Source of the DNA: Calendula officinalis
Lineage: Eukaryota > Streptophyta > Magnoliopsida > Asterales > Asteraceae
Reading direction: 5' to 3'
DNA: 64,000 nucleotides
NCBI GenBank assembly: GCA_963853835.1
Contig: OY970828.1
Coordinates: 65,278,861-65,342,860, forward strand
Shown here: positions 9,331-21,498 of the stretch, piece by piece
How positions within the stretch are numbered: position 1 is the stretch's first letter
How the letters are laid out: each line of letters begins with the position of its first letter
Program-made: the position numbers and the translations under genes
The notes under the pieces: model-generated
Databases searched by the model: none
What the model was told of the DNA's origin: nothing
The model's input: only the letters and a program-made list of their open reading frames with translations

Positions 9331-10810
9331 CAACGTAGGATACAAGTTTCTGTCAAATTCGTCGATCTCTCTACTAATTTCGATTAGTATTGATTGCATC
9401 TGTTTATGACACACTCTTGTCTCTTGCGTTGATGACATCACTTTCTATTCTTTTCCTCCAAACAACAAACTCAAATCTTTCACCGATTTTTCATTCTTTG
9501 ACTTTAGTTGATGCCACACATTTTGCCATGCTTTTGATCATAATCAAAACTTTTTACTCTCAATGAGTTGTTATCTATGTAGGATACAAATTTTTGTCAA
9601 ATTCGTCGATCTCTCTACTAGTTTCGATTAGTATTGATTGCATCTGTATATGACAAACTTTTGTCTCTTGCGTTGATGACATCACCTTCTTAGTTTTGCT
9701 TTCCAACTTAAACTCAAAATATTTTAAAGGCTATTTGAGTTTTGATGTTGCCATACCTTGGACAACTTCTACTATATTCAAAATTTTTATTCAAACTCAA
9801 ATGTTACCAATGTAGGATACAAATTGTTGACAACTTCGTCGATCTCTTTACCAATCTAATTAGTAAAGATTGCATCTGTTTATGACAACCTTTTGTCTCT
9901 TGCATTGTTGACATCACACTCTTCTTTTTCATATTACTTTGAAACTCAAATTTTTCTACAAAATTCAACACTTTGAGTTTCGTTGTTGCCACACATTTTG
10001 GCACAACTCAATCTTCATTGTTAATTTTTTTTTACTCAAAATCATGTGTTAACTACGTAGGATATAAGTTTTTGGCAAATTCGTCGATCTCTTTACTAAT
10101 CTAATTAGTAAAGATTGCATCTGTTTATGTCAAACTCTTTTCTCTTGCGTTGTTGACCTCATTTTCTCATACAGAGTTGACATTATATGCTCAACATCTG
10201 TATATTCCTCACAAAAAGTTTTACTCATACTTCGTGCTCACAATGATGTGTTCACAACGTAGGATATAAATTTTGGTCAAATTCGTCGATCTCTTTACTA
10301 ATCTGATTAGTAAAGATTGCATCTGTTTATGACCAACTTTTTTCTCTTGCGTTGCTGACATAATTTTTCAAACCTTATTCTGATTTTGCATAATTGTTTC
10401 ATTTTTCAAATACTTGTTTGCAACACTCAACACAAGCTATTGTTAAATTCGTCGATCTCTTTACTAATTTCGATTAGTACTGATTGCATCTGTTTATAAC
10501 AACTTCTTGGATTGATTGTTCTTACCATTTTTCAAACAATTTTTACAAACCTATAACAATGGAGAAATTATTTTAATTTTTCTCCAAATGGTTCAGATTT
10601 ATATTCTGAATTATTCATATGATCTCACACACAAAATCGTTTTTGTGCACTGATCTTTGATCCACTTCAAATTGATTTCTTTTAAATCCTCAAATCTTTG
10701 CTTAACAATGTCTTCAGTCATCCTGTCTGTCAAATTCGTCGATCTCTTTACTGAAGTTCTTCAGTAAAGATTGCATCTGTTTATGACTTCAGGTGATTCT
10801 TGACACTGTT
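9331..10810 (+). ncRNA. Seven-copy array of covarying rod-shaped RNA units
   Basis: Units lie at 9331-9431, 9575-9675, 9808-9907, 10053-10152, 10255-10354, 10433-10509 and 10704-10810. All seven contain TTCGTCGATCTCT and GATTGCATCTGT without change. These are the two strands of an internal loop around a terminal hairpin (TACTAAT-ttcg-ATTAGTA type; CTTTACTGAA/TTCAGTAAAG in the seventh). Below the loop an outer helix changes in step on both strands: TGTCA/TGACA, TTGGTCA/TGACCAA, TTGTTA/TAACAA. Basal helices do the same: ACAAG/CTTGT becomes ACAAA/TTTGT, and CAACG/CGTTG becomes CAATG/CATTG. Spacers of 70-190 bp carry a further bulged hairpin, as at 10172-10201. No ORF covers the array. A structured RNA is the best reading; its role in packaging, dimerisation, processing or regulation is unknown. 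Confidence 0.72.
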
Positions 10811-11878
10811 ATTCTCTATTTTTCAAATATTTTTCTCCAAGATTCTTGGCTAAAATCAATTTTTATTTGTGTACTAATTGAGTACTACATGTTCCTGGTT
10901 CTTGATTCCGAAATGCAACGTCCAATTTTCGATTCCTGGCTCTTGTATTACAACGACATACAATTTCCTCTCTCAGTTTCAACATTAGCATGAGGCTCCT
11001 GGTCATGATCCTCATGAGGGGGAGAAATGAGCAACAAATAATTGAGCAAGAAATGTACAACATTAAGAAGAGTCACAAACATCTCTTCAATGAAGAAAAT
11101 TCATGTCTCTCGTACTCAAATCATCGGCAAAATCAGAAATAGTTTATATCAAGTATTTCAGAGGAAGAGAAGGTGATAAACAATGTGTTAAAAGTAAAAA
11201 CAAGTGAAGAAGAAGAAATCGACATATTTATAGAAATCTCTCTCAAAAATCTCAACCATGACATTAGAAACTCAACCAGTTCAAACTGAAACTTAATCGT
11301 ATAAATCTTTCTTTCCAAACTACAAATCATTCTATCCAAACCACAAATCCACATACATTCAAAAGCTTAACCGTTTAAACCATTCTTTCCAAAATTTCAT
11401 AACATTCATATCCATTCAAAAGCTTAACCATTTAAATCCATATTTCCATACCAAATTCAAATTATCCACATTCATCCAAATCCTAAATGTACATATCTTT
11501 CTTTCATACATACAAAACTTACATACACACACATCCAAAACTTTGACTGACAAACCATTCAAAAACATTATCATTATATCCTCAATATAATCCTCTACCA
11601 CAAAATTCCAAAAACAACCTCTCCATTATCTAAAAACCCAGTCAAATCCTTACTCAACTGATATTCCCTTTCCCAAAATTTTCAAATCTTTAGTAAATCA
11701 GTTATAGGATTTCTTCACTCAAACAGTATCAACGAAAAACATATCCTCTTTGAGTATCTTAAACTTCTAGATTTCTGAAATGTTTTGATCTTGAAATTCA
11801 GAAAAACATTTTCTTGCCAAAGACAGATTATGAGAAGAATCTGAAGTCTGAAGACTGGAATGACATGTTAAAGATCAA
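10811..11878 (+). other. 3' untranslated part of element B
   Basis: No ORF is supportable. 10991-11018 forms a short hairpin (CATGAGG/CCTCATG) directly before a gggggagaa tract. From 11280 to 11620 the sequence is rich in imperfect repeats of aaatcattctttcca and acatacattcaaaagctta. The polypurine tract follows at 11879-11890. Confidence 0.5.
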
Positions 11879-11890
11879 AAAGGGGGAGAT

Positions 11891-12167
11891 TGTTAGGACC
11901 AATATTGTAATAGGTTTTGACCTTTAAGTCCGTTAGTTAACAATTTCCTTGTTAAGTGGTAGATGGTATAAATACTTGTAAGTTTGTCTTTCATTGTAAG
12001 CTTTCCCACACTTTTACTGAAATATACAGATTGAAAGCTTCTTCATCATCTCGTTCTCTCTTTTTTACACACACTAACACCAAGAACACACACACACACA
12101 CTCTAATCTTCAATTTATCTTCTAAACATCATGGATTAGCTTGATTCTAGCCTCATTCGATCTATCA
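11891..12167 (+). repeat. 3' LTR of element B
   Basis: 277 bp, starting tgttaggacc directly after the polypurine tract and ending tctatca. It is followed by the ggcat target duplication. It matches 4699-4970 except for a few substitutions and an (ac)n length difference. Confidence 0.93.
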
Positions 12168-12347
12168 GGCATACATCTTTTGTCGGTCACGGGCGGCTTT
12201 CAACTTTTCTCGAGCAATGGCAACTTTATCCGCGGTCATTTGAACAATATCGGGTCCCGCATATTGTTTCTCGCCCGCTTCCAACCAACACGTCGGGGTT
12301 CGACACCGACGCCCATACAACATCTCGTATGGTGGCATCTTAATACT

Positions 12348-13270
12348 TTAGTGGTACGAGTTATTGTAAGAAAATTCGATCAATGGTAGGTGGGAGTCCC
12401 ACAACCCACCGTACTCTAACACACAAGCCCGCAGCATATCTTCAAGAGTTTCTATCGTCCTTTCCGGTTGCCCATCGGTTTGGGGATGATACGCGGTACT
12501 CAAATTCACCCGCGTCCCCAATTCTCGTTGCAAGCTATTCCAAAAATTAGAAGCAAAACGGGGATCTCTATCGGACACGATAGAAATCAGAATACCATGT
12601 CTAGATACCACTTCATCGATGTATAATTTCGCCAATCTACTAAGTGAGGCGGTCTCACTAGTAGCCAAGATATGAGCACTCTTCGTTAATCGATCAACTA
12701 TAACCCAAATCATATCGTGACCCCTTTGTGTACGCGGCAATTTGGTCACGAAATCCATAGTAATCCGATCCCACTTCCACTCGGGAATCGGTGATTGAGT
12801 TAAAGTTCCATAGGGCTTTTGGTGTTCGGCCTTCACTTGAGCACAAATATGACATTGGCCCACATAATGGGCAGTGTCGGTCTTCATCGTCGACCACCAA
12901 TAAAGTGCTTTTAAATATTATACATTTTCGTGCTACCCGGGTGAACCGATAACCGAGAATTGTGAGCCTCGGCTAAAATCAATTCCCGAAAACCCCCGAG
13001 TAACGGTACCCAAACCCGAGATTGATACGTCTTCAAACCCCGAGAATCTTCTTCTAAATCATCCTTCATCTTTACCAAAATCTCGGTCTTCAAATTTTCA
13101 ACATTCAAGGCTTCTATTTGTGAAATCTTCAACCGGGACACCAAATCCGACACAATTTCCATCCTCATAAATTGTACCCGCCCCGAGTCTCCCTTTCTAC
13201 TTAAGGCATCGGCCACCACATTTGCCTTTCCGGGATGATATCGAATTTCACAATCGTAATCTTTAATCAA
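12348..13270 (-). pseudogene. Integrase of element A (zinc-binding region and catalytic core)
   Basis: Two frames make up the integrase. 12911-13270 carries the end of the RNase H-integrase linker (HPGKANVVADALSRKG) and the start of the HHCC zinc region. 12348-12887 carries the CxxC half (GQCHICAQVK) and the DDE-type core: MDFVTKLP with the first Asp, VSDRDPRFAS with the second, and the HPQTDGQPERTIETLEDMLR block with the Glu. A frameshift lies near 12900. A second disruption follows 12348, and B cuts the gene at 12168. The remainder of the protein is at 4211-4654. Confidence 0.9.
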
Positions 13271-13276
13271 CTCTAA

Positions 13277-14225
13277 TCATCTTCGTTGACGCATATTCAA
13301 CTCCTTTTGTGTGAACATGTATTGCAAACTTTTATGATCCGTACAAATCACGCACTTAGAACCGTACAAATAGTGTCTCCATAATTTTAGTGCAAAAACC
13401 ACCGCCGCCAACTCCAAATCGTGAGTTGGATAATTCTTCTCGTGATTTTTCAATTTCCTCGAAGCATAAGCAATAACCCGATCTCGTTGCATCAACACGC
13501 AACCCAAACCCGCAAGTGAAGCGTCACAATAAACAATAAAATCCTCCGGGCCTTCGGGTAAGGCAAGAACCGGAGCTTGACACAATAATTGTTTTAGAGT
13601 TTGGAAGGACTTCTCGTGATCATCACCCCACCGAAACGGTACATCCTTACGGGTCAACTTCGTCATGGGACCCGCTATCTTCGAAAAATCCTTAATAAAC
13701 CGGCGGTAATAACCCACCCAAAAAAAAACTCTTTAACTCGGTTGGGTTCCTTGGAGCAACCCAATTCATAACCGCTTCGATCTTTGCTGGATCCACCTTG
13801 ACCCCATTCGAACAAATAACGTGACCCAAAAAGTGAACCTCTCGAAGCCAAAATTCGCACTTCGAGAATTTCGCATACAATTGTTCCCGCTTCAACGTTC
13901 CTAACACTTGTCTTAAGTGTTTCTCGTGTTCTTTTGCGGTCCTGGAATAAATTAAAATATCGTCAATGAACACAATAACGAGCTTGTCGAGGTAAGGCCG
14001 ACAAACTCGGTTCATCAAATCCATAAATATCGCGGGAGCGTTCGTCAACCCAAACGGCATGACCAAGAACTCGTAATGACCGTAACGAGTTCGGAATGCC
14101 GTTTTATGAATATCGTTTTCGTGAACCCGAACTTGGTGATAACCCGATCTCAAATCGATCTTTGAGAAACAAGAAGACCCTTTCTTTGGAACGGGAGGTA
14201 ACCCAGGCAAGTCTTCGGGAAACAC
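13277..14225 (-). pseudogene. Reverse transcriptase and RNase H of element A, with an internal deletion
   Basis: The frame 13692-14225 has RT fingers/palm: SKIDLRSGYHQ, FGLTNAPAIF and the catalytic FIDDILIYS. The frame 13277-13717 has the connection (GYYRRFIKDFSKIA) and RNase H (YCDASLAGLGCVL, the DLELAAVVFALK block, TDHKSLQYMF). Two lesions are clear. The text jumps from FPEDLPGLPPVP straight to the SKIDLRSGYH block, so about 90 residues of RT with the usual KKDGS and YRELNK motifs are deleted. A frameshift lies in a homopolymer run at about 13720-13729. A premature stop separates the RNase H end from 13270. RT would be inactive. Confidence 0.92.
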
Positions 14226-16099
14226 CTCCGGTATTCCGAAACCACCCGGAGATCACCAACCACTTTCTTTTCCTTTTTCACATCGATCACATAGGCCAAA
14301 AACGATTCACATCCCTTGGTCAAGGACTTACGGGCTTTCATCATGGATATAATGGGTATGGTCGGGGTCGCACGGTCTCCCCGGGCCACAACGTGTGACC
14401 CGTCGGGTAAAAGAAAGGTAATTAACTTTTGGTGACAATTTATGTTGGCCTTATTGACACTTAACCTATCAATACCTAAGACCACATCAAAGCCGGATAT
14501 CGGCATAACAAGTAAAAGAATCGAAAATTTCACGCCATCAATATCAATACTAGCCCCGGACACGGATGTCGTGACCGGAACCATTTCACCATCGGCCACC
14601 TCTACCTCTAGAGGTGTCGCAATCAAAGAATTAGGCAATTTCAATTTGTCACAAAAACTCCTTGAGGAAAACGAACAATTAGCACCCGTATCAAATAATA
14701 CGCGAGCGGGTATGGAGTTTATTAGAAACATACCCGTGATGACATCATCGGTAGTGGTGGCATCCTCCACCGTTATCTTGAATGCCCGACCCGTAGGTGG
14801 CGGATGACCTTTCCTCTTTTGACCTCCCGACGAAGCCGATCCCCCGCCCGAACCCGAACCCTTCTTCGTTGGACAATGCATGGCCCTATGACCCTTTTTT
14901 TGACAATTCCAACAAACACTATTTTCCAACTTGCACTCTGACGACTCATGCCCGTGTTGCCCACACTTGATACACCGTCTAGTTTGTGCCGTACACGGAC
15001 CGGTATGAGAGGACTTACACGGTAGGCACCACGGGTTCTTTTGGTTGGAACCTTGAAGTATTTGCTTTCGACGGTCATTGTTCGACTTATGATTCCCTTG
15101 AGACTTCTTGTAATTGTGGGATCCCGATTGCTCATATTTCCCTTTGTTGAACGAAGTCTTCTCCCGACCCATGGCCTTTTGTGCCAAGATATCACTCTCG
15201 GCCGACTTGGCAAGATCATAGGCTTGCAAGAGAGTTCCCGCAAGCCTGGTTACGTTCCGGTACTCGGGCAACAACGCCCCAACAAAGTGTTTGATTTGGG
15301 TAGACTCATCGGGCACCCATTGCGTTACAAACCGGAGCTTACCATTAAATTAAAGGATAAGCTCATCCACCGTCATCCTATCATTCATCTTCAACATCAT
15401 AAACTCATTCCGAATTGTATCCAACTCAAACGGGCTACAATACCTAGCCTCCACTTGCTCCTTAAATTGTTTCCACGTGATCGCATCCATCATTTCATTA
15501 CTAAAATTTGCGGTCAACCCATCCCACCAATCCATGGCCGGTCCCCCCAACATTCGGGACGCATACCGGACCTTCAAATGGTCCTCACAACTACAAGCAA
15601 TAAGTGCCTTTTCGGTAGCCCTAAGCCATGTTAGAGTTTCCGCCGGGTCGGTACTTCCACGGTACTCGGTTGGCTTACAATCGAGAAAATTTTTCTAGGT
15701 ACACGGTTTCTTCTCTATCGGGAAAGGTTGGTAGAAGAACTGTTGGTGTTGGGCATTGGCAATAGGTACGGTGTGGGTGAGAGGTGGTTGTGGTATGCTT
15801 GCATTTGGGGATGAGGAGTCATTTCGGGGAAAGACGTGAATGTGAGTAGTTTGAGTGAAATGTGGGGGTGGATTTGCTTGGGTGGTAGGGGGTAGGGTAG
15901 ACCAAGCCTCGGGTCGTGGCTCAGTCGATTGGCTTTGGCGGAGAGCCCTTATGGTATCCTCAAGTTCCATGTTTCAGGTTTCCAATAACACTATATACTC
16001 TTCATTCGGTATCTCATCGCCCCCCGAGCCCGTTGCTCCGTCATTCCCAAGGTTCGTGTTCGGTGGGACATTCTCCAACGTGTTTCCATCTGTAGCCAT
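14150..16099 (-). pseudogene. Gag and protease of element A, three in-frame stops
   Basis: The gag start is the ATG at 16099. All pieces down to 14150 are in one frame but broken by stops at 15974-15976, near 15707 and near 15348. The order is: acidic N-terminus; Retrotrans_gag capsid (RYASRMLGGPAMDWWDGL, then KQFKEQVEARYCSPFE); Gly/Ser/Lys linker; two CCHC knuckles (CIKCGQHGHESSEC and CWNCQKKGHRAMHC); and aspartic protease with DTGANCSF and the following VLGIDRL. The frame reaches 14150, beyond the last protease motif, where the RT frame takes over in another phase. At least one stop is the kind expected from C-to-T change. Confidence 0.9.
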
Positions 16100-16277
16100 T
16101 CCTGCTACAAAACACAACATTTCACCAAGGCTTAGTTCAACTCGTTAGTACACATCTACTAACTACTAAACCCAGTTCACACTTGCTCTAATACCTCTTG
16201 ACCGGAAGGTTTGACCAAAACACGAGCCACGATTTGGGAATGGAACACCAACCCCGTGTATCCATCGCCAAACCGAA

Positions 16278-16289
16278 GCTCTGATACCA
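16278..16289 (-). other. Primer-binding site of element A
   Basis: gctctgatacca is the reverse complement of tggtatcagagc, the initiator tRNA-Met site. It lies three bases from the LTR that starts at 16293. Confidence 0.9.
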
Positions 16290-17063
16290 AGTTGTAACAC
16301 CGCATTTTTGAAAACCATTTTTTTTAAGATATCCAATTAAGTATTAATCTAGGTTACGGAAGCATATAGATAGGTTCCTAATTACGTTAAGGTTACAAAC
16401 CGTGGTCCCACAAAATATTACAAACCAAGTGTTAGTTAAAAAGACGGTATTACGAAACACGGCTCATTTAACAAAAACAACTATTTAAAGCATGGTCAAA
16501 CTTCCCGTCCAAGCCCGACCCGTTCAAGCCTTCCAACCTGAAATGTGTCAATAAGGGAGGGATTAGCACAAAAGCTAAGTGAATGAATTCCTAGCACTAC
16601 CACTACGCTAATCACTTAAACACGGAAGTTATAAACATCTCCGATTGGGTAATCACTTATTTGAGAGGATCGGTGGCTTTGCGGGCCTTAAACCATGGTC
16701 GGCCAAAACCACGGTAACCGATAGCCTGTATCCAACACCCCGGGTAAGTCCCTCCCCTTAACCGTGCAACGTATACAGGTAAGGTCGGATACCCTATTAG
16801 TCGATACACTATGCTCAGCCGATATCCTTCTGACACTGACCTCATCCCGAATGTGCACATAGTCATGTATGGTATTCCCTAACACTAGACATACATAACA
16901 AGTAGACTAGCTACGAAAAACACCGCGAAAAACGTCACAAAAGTGTTCCCAGTCGCGAACTCTAGTTCGCGTCGGGAACTCTAGTTCGCGTCGGGAACTC
17001 TGATCGTGAACTACTTCGCGACTGATAACCAACTTTGCTGGGCGGACTTCCCGATTGCGAAGA

Positions 17064-19643
17064 TGTAACACCCAAAATAAATTAACAAAAATTTAAAAAA
17101 AATTGAGGACAAGATTTTAATAAAATGTCCCAATAATTTAAATATTTAAAATTCCAAATAATAAAGGTGTTATTTGAAAATGTATTTAATGCGGAAATAG
17201 TTTAATAAAGTAAAAGTGTTTTGAATAATAAATGTTGTCCACATCAGCATTGGGAGATACAGCGGTCAACCGTTCACCTTCTCTTTTCCTTTGCTGGTAC
17301 CTGAAACAATGTGGGGGAAAGTTTGGGTCAGCTGGGAAGCTGAGTGAATAATCTCAAAATGTAAACAATCATAACATACAACACATGACGACACATCGGT
17401 GTACTCCTACTCAGAATCTATTCAGTTATTTGCTCAGATTTATTTTCTCAGATTTTATTATTCTCAGATTTTAAATTTATATAGCGCGCTTGTGTGATTC
17501 GGGTCGATCGCCCCTCCTCACACCTCAGATAGGCGTAAGCCAAAAACTCAGACGGGAGTGATCCCAAAACTCAGACGGGAGGTGATCCCAAAATAGGCAT
17601 ATAGCCATAACTCAGATGTGTGTTATTATGTTTTATCTCTTTAACATAATTATCTCAGATGCCCTAGCAAGTAATAGCACAGAATGACTCTATGCCGAGC
17701 TCAGTTACCCAGGCACAATGTCTCAGATCAATAATACATAAATAGATGCTCGGATACTCAGATAATAGATCAAACTCAGATAACAAGTATGGTTCAAATA
17801 GTATAACACATAAGTCATGCATGTACAATGTTAAAACTGAATACACGGTGAGAATACTCACCTCGAGAAACGTAAGCTCCAACGGATTCCCGACAGTCAA
17901 AGGTACAGCAATTTATCCCCTAGACGGTCCTAAAACATAAAACGAATCCCGAATTAAAATCCACCCCAAGGGCTTAATTTAGAAAACTGGCAGCACCCGT
18001 CGGTCTCATGGGAACTGCCATAACTCCTAAAAGGTTTCCTAGATTTTTCCCATACTTTTACCACGGAAACTAAGAAACCAGAACTACATATGAATGTGAG
18101 ACGGTCACCGGCCAAAACAGATTCTAAGGGTCTCAAAACGGTGTCACAAGACAGACATGTCGCACAGGTTACGTTCCTAACAGCAGCATATTAAAACAGG
18201 TATAACTTTTAAACCGTAAATCAGATTGACGAGCGGGTTGCGGCATTGGAAAGCTAACTCAGAAAACAAGGTCCCAACACGGGCCAAAAATCCAAAATCT
18301 GAGTTTAAACCTGTTAAAAACAGACCTAAATATCAGGGCAGAATCTGCTAGAAAGTTTTTGATGTGAAACCCCGATTTTTTTTTTACAAAAACGTTTAAC
18401 CAGCGAAACCAACCCACCATGACAACCCGAGGTTGCCCGATTCACAAACCCAGTTCTGATTAAAAACAATTATTAACCTGGGATTAAATTTAGACCTAAA
18501 TGAAAACGAAGAACGATTAGACAAAGCAACCGAGACAACGACAACGAATTATACCCACCCGACATGGGTTTGGCCTTAGCACGACCACAGCCCTGCTACG
18601 GTTAGAAACAAAACAGAAAACTATAAAGAAAACAAGGAAACGGAAAGAGGATTATACCGAATTAATTAAGATCACCAAGTCTGAAACAATAACCGAAATA
18701 ATCACAACAGCACCAACATAATGCTTCTCGGTTGGCTTGAGTTAAATGACAACGAGGGCTGCAGAGATATTACAACATGGCTCAATAATACTTTATGAAC
18801 TTGAGAGTAATGATACCAAGGACCGATAGGGGAAACGATTACCGAATTAGATGAACACAAACAACAATAAAATGATTCACGCAGAAATCTGCTAGGGAGA
18901 TGCTCTGCTCGACGAACCCGCAGCTACAAAATCACTACAAGAATCAAGAATTCCAAAGCTTCACAACTTCCAAGTTGAAATCCGGACTCTGCTCAATCAC
19001 GTATCCACAGAATTACAACACCATCGCTTGGCCTGAACGAGAGAAAGAACGAGAATAAAGATTGAGATGGTTATCTACGAGCACCAACAAATCTGCAGGC
19101 CTTCTAATTTTTTGGTTGATTGATCACGATTCCAATTTCTTGGTTCTTCCACTGGTTGCACGAAGGGAATGAGGATAGAGAGAATAGCGGCTGCTAGAAA
19201 GGGTGTTTAGGGATCGACAAGGGTTTTAATACGTACATAGTATTGCCAAAGAATTCGGGCTCTTACTGATCGAAACAAGGAGGCCAATGATGCGCTTTTT
19301 AATCCAATAGAAGAACTGATACAAGGAAGAAGAAAAATGGCCATTCTACACTCGAGCTGGACTTCAAAATTGTAACTCAAGAAGGAAAAATTTATTGGCT
19401 CGGCCCGGGCCTTTGGCCGGCCTTGCCAACCGCTCGAATTCCTAACTTATATAATCAAATTCAAATCTCGAGATCCCACACGTCACCTAATTAAGTCGCA
19501 CCCGCAACATTTGATAATTACGCCACACTAATAAACGCCTCAATGAAACGTCACATATTTATTTCATCAAATAAATAATACACTAAGGTCTAATAATAAA
19601 TAAAACGTAATTAAATTACTTTCTAAAATTTTGGGGCGTTACA
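17064..19643. mobile_element. Solo LTR of a gypsy-type retrotransposon
   Basis: 2580 bp starting tgtaacacccaaaat and ending ttggggcgttaca, with gaaga on both sides (17059-17063 and 19644-19648). The occupied LTR continues cleanly on each side. There is no primer site, polypurine tract or coding sequence inside, so this is the product of LTR-LTR recombination. A zone at 17410-17780 repeats the word ctcagat more than a dozen times, and a gacgggagtgatccca unit occurs twice. The orientation is not resolved. Confidence 0.88.
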
Positions 19644-19940
19644 GAAGAGGATTTCACGCTGTGAACTCCTCAGGTCTGGCAAATTCCTGCGTTTTTACTA
19701 GTATACCATATACTAAACGAAATAAACCAAAACCCGAGTTGTAGGTTAGATCCACTCACCTTTCAACTTTCGATCCTTAACTCAGTGAGCTAGTATCACT
19801 GAGTATCCTTCCCGGTTCCTGTCAACAAATATACCGAGTTAGTGATCAATCCACCGAAATGTCATAATTGACAATTTTAACAAACCGCAACCTAAGGCTC
19901 ATAAAATACATATTTTATGACAACACCAACTTGTATAACA

Positions 19941-21083
19941 TGTAGGATTTCAGCTACGCACCATGCGACTGATCAACCACTTGGGTCGACCTCCTAGTAT
20001 TCTTGGTTCGAACCATGACTGACCAAGAACATGAACTTGTTCTTGACCGGTTAAAACCAACTAGCTGATTTAATCCCTAAATGCGGAACTGGGATTAAAC
20101 CTAATCCTTAAACCCTAAAGGATTGGGATGTTGGAGTTCTAGATTAGGTTAACAAGAAAGAAACCTTGTACGAAGAACTCGAACAAACACATTGCTTTTG
20201 TGGTTCGTTCGACCATCAACCAAAGAACCCTAAGGTTCTTTGGCCGAATTCGTCCAAGAGGGGAGAAGGGAGAAAAGTGTTTCCCAAAACATACCTTGTG
20301 GATTGCTTAAGATAGATCCACTGATGATGAACAAATCGAGCGATCTTCTAGTTGATCTAAGCAATGAACTTGGATCTTCAAGACTTGAAGAACACGAAGA
20401 ACACGAAGAACATGAAGAACACAAAGACTTGTGTTGGTGTGTGTATTCGGCCGAAGCCAAGGAGGAGGAGGAGGAAGTATTTCGTGTAAATGGTCTAAGG
20501 TCTTTTAGGGTTACCCTAAGCCTCTTATCTATATACAAATAAGTTACGCTTAGAACCCTTCTAGTTTAATTAATATAGGATCTTTAATTAAACTTCCTTT
20601 TAACACTTCCATCTCTTATAGTTTAACTAGTTTATTATTGTTGCACTTAACTATGAAATGTCTAGTATTAATACACTAATAATTCGGTACCCATATACCA
20701 GAATTATATACTTGTATTTATACTTTCAATAATTAATTATATAATAACCTTTATATAATTTATACAACAATATTATCCAATTACTATATGATTTAATAGC
20801 TTTAAATCATATCATGGATAATCTATAATTAACACATTGTATATTTACTTAACTAGTAAATGTACAAATACTTGTATTAATTAGTTAGTTAAACTAATCT
20901 AGTAATAAGTTAAACTTAACTTAATACTTAACTGATTCATAATGACTATTATGAATCATTCATCTTCGTAGTATCATTGCTTATCTTGCTCGTATTACAT
21001 ACACTCACCGGTGTGACCCTTAAGTATTTCGTAGGCATGGATGTATCATCATAGGTTGACTAACTGTGCACATAATTCCTTCA
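19941..21083 (-). repeat. 3' LTR of element C
   Basis: 1143 bp. It is the inverted counterpart of the D LTRs and matches 35005-35320 plus 43538-43928. It contains a short run of gaacacgaa-type repeats at about 20388-20420. The polypurine tract is directly inside it, at about 21084-21097 (minus strand, tgcacaaatgggagtc). Confidence 0.9.
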
Positions 21084-21498
21084 GACTCCCATTTGTGCAA
21101 GTTTGTAACCTTTGTCTTAATGATACGAGCTACAGTGGCCTTCTAGATGGGCATGTAGGTAACCAACCCATAAAAACAGCTTACGTAACCCAGGTATAGT
21201 TTATGAAAAACTCTTTAATAACGTCTCCTAGTAAAGAACACTCTGTCTTTACTTCTTGGGCAAATATGTTAGGCTTATCCCTTGCAACACGATATTTGTG
21301 ATAACGAATACGAACATGGTAGAAATTATCAACTCCTGTATTCGAAATCATTTTATGACTTCTTGATTCAAACTGCTGTGATAAACGACAAAGAACAGAT
21401 CAGTTCGCTTGGATACGGCCGTGCACTTGCCAGTTTCTCATCATGTCAAAGGACCTATAAATATCTCTCCTAAAAAGGAGGTGCAATTACCATCTTGT
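21084..21498 (-). other. Short internal segment of C between its polypurine tract and D
   Basis: About 415 bp of C interior lies before the insertion point of D. It is the reverse complement of 28050-28470 in D. It contains no gene. Confidence 0.75.

Larger units (their letters stand above)
4699..12167 (+). mobile_element. Element B: pol-less Ty1-copia-type LTR retrotransposon with structured-RNA arrays
   Basis: The identical 5-bp flanks ggcat (4694-4698 and 12168-12172) and LTRs starting TGTTAGGACC and ending in the tatca/tata motif define the element. A tRNA-Met primer site follows the first LTR and a polypurine tract (aaagggggaga) precedes the second. The interior holds a repetitive leader, one interrupted coiled-coil gag-type ORF (6818-8828), then about 3 kb without protease, integrase, RT or RNase H. 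That space holds hairpin arrays instead. It must depend on proteins of a partner element. The LTRs are very similar, with a few substitutions and small indels, so it is younger than A. Confidence 0.93.

Noticed and set aside
9331..10810. Hammerhead-ribozyme, snoRNA or tRNA reading of the repeated B units
   Set aside because: The hammerhead core (ctgatga plus gaaa) is absent on both strands. There is no consistent box C/D or H/ACA set and no A/B-box pair. Only gttgatgac recalls a C box, and it lies in a variable part.
9331..10810. CRISPR-like array
   Set aside because: The spacing is irregular, the repeats have internal variable helices, the sequence is inside a plant retrotransposon and no cas genes exist.
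20240..20542. ORF with EEH repeats in the C LTR
   Set aside because: It is a translation of the gaacacgaa tandem repeat of the LTR, and the reverse strand is open as well.
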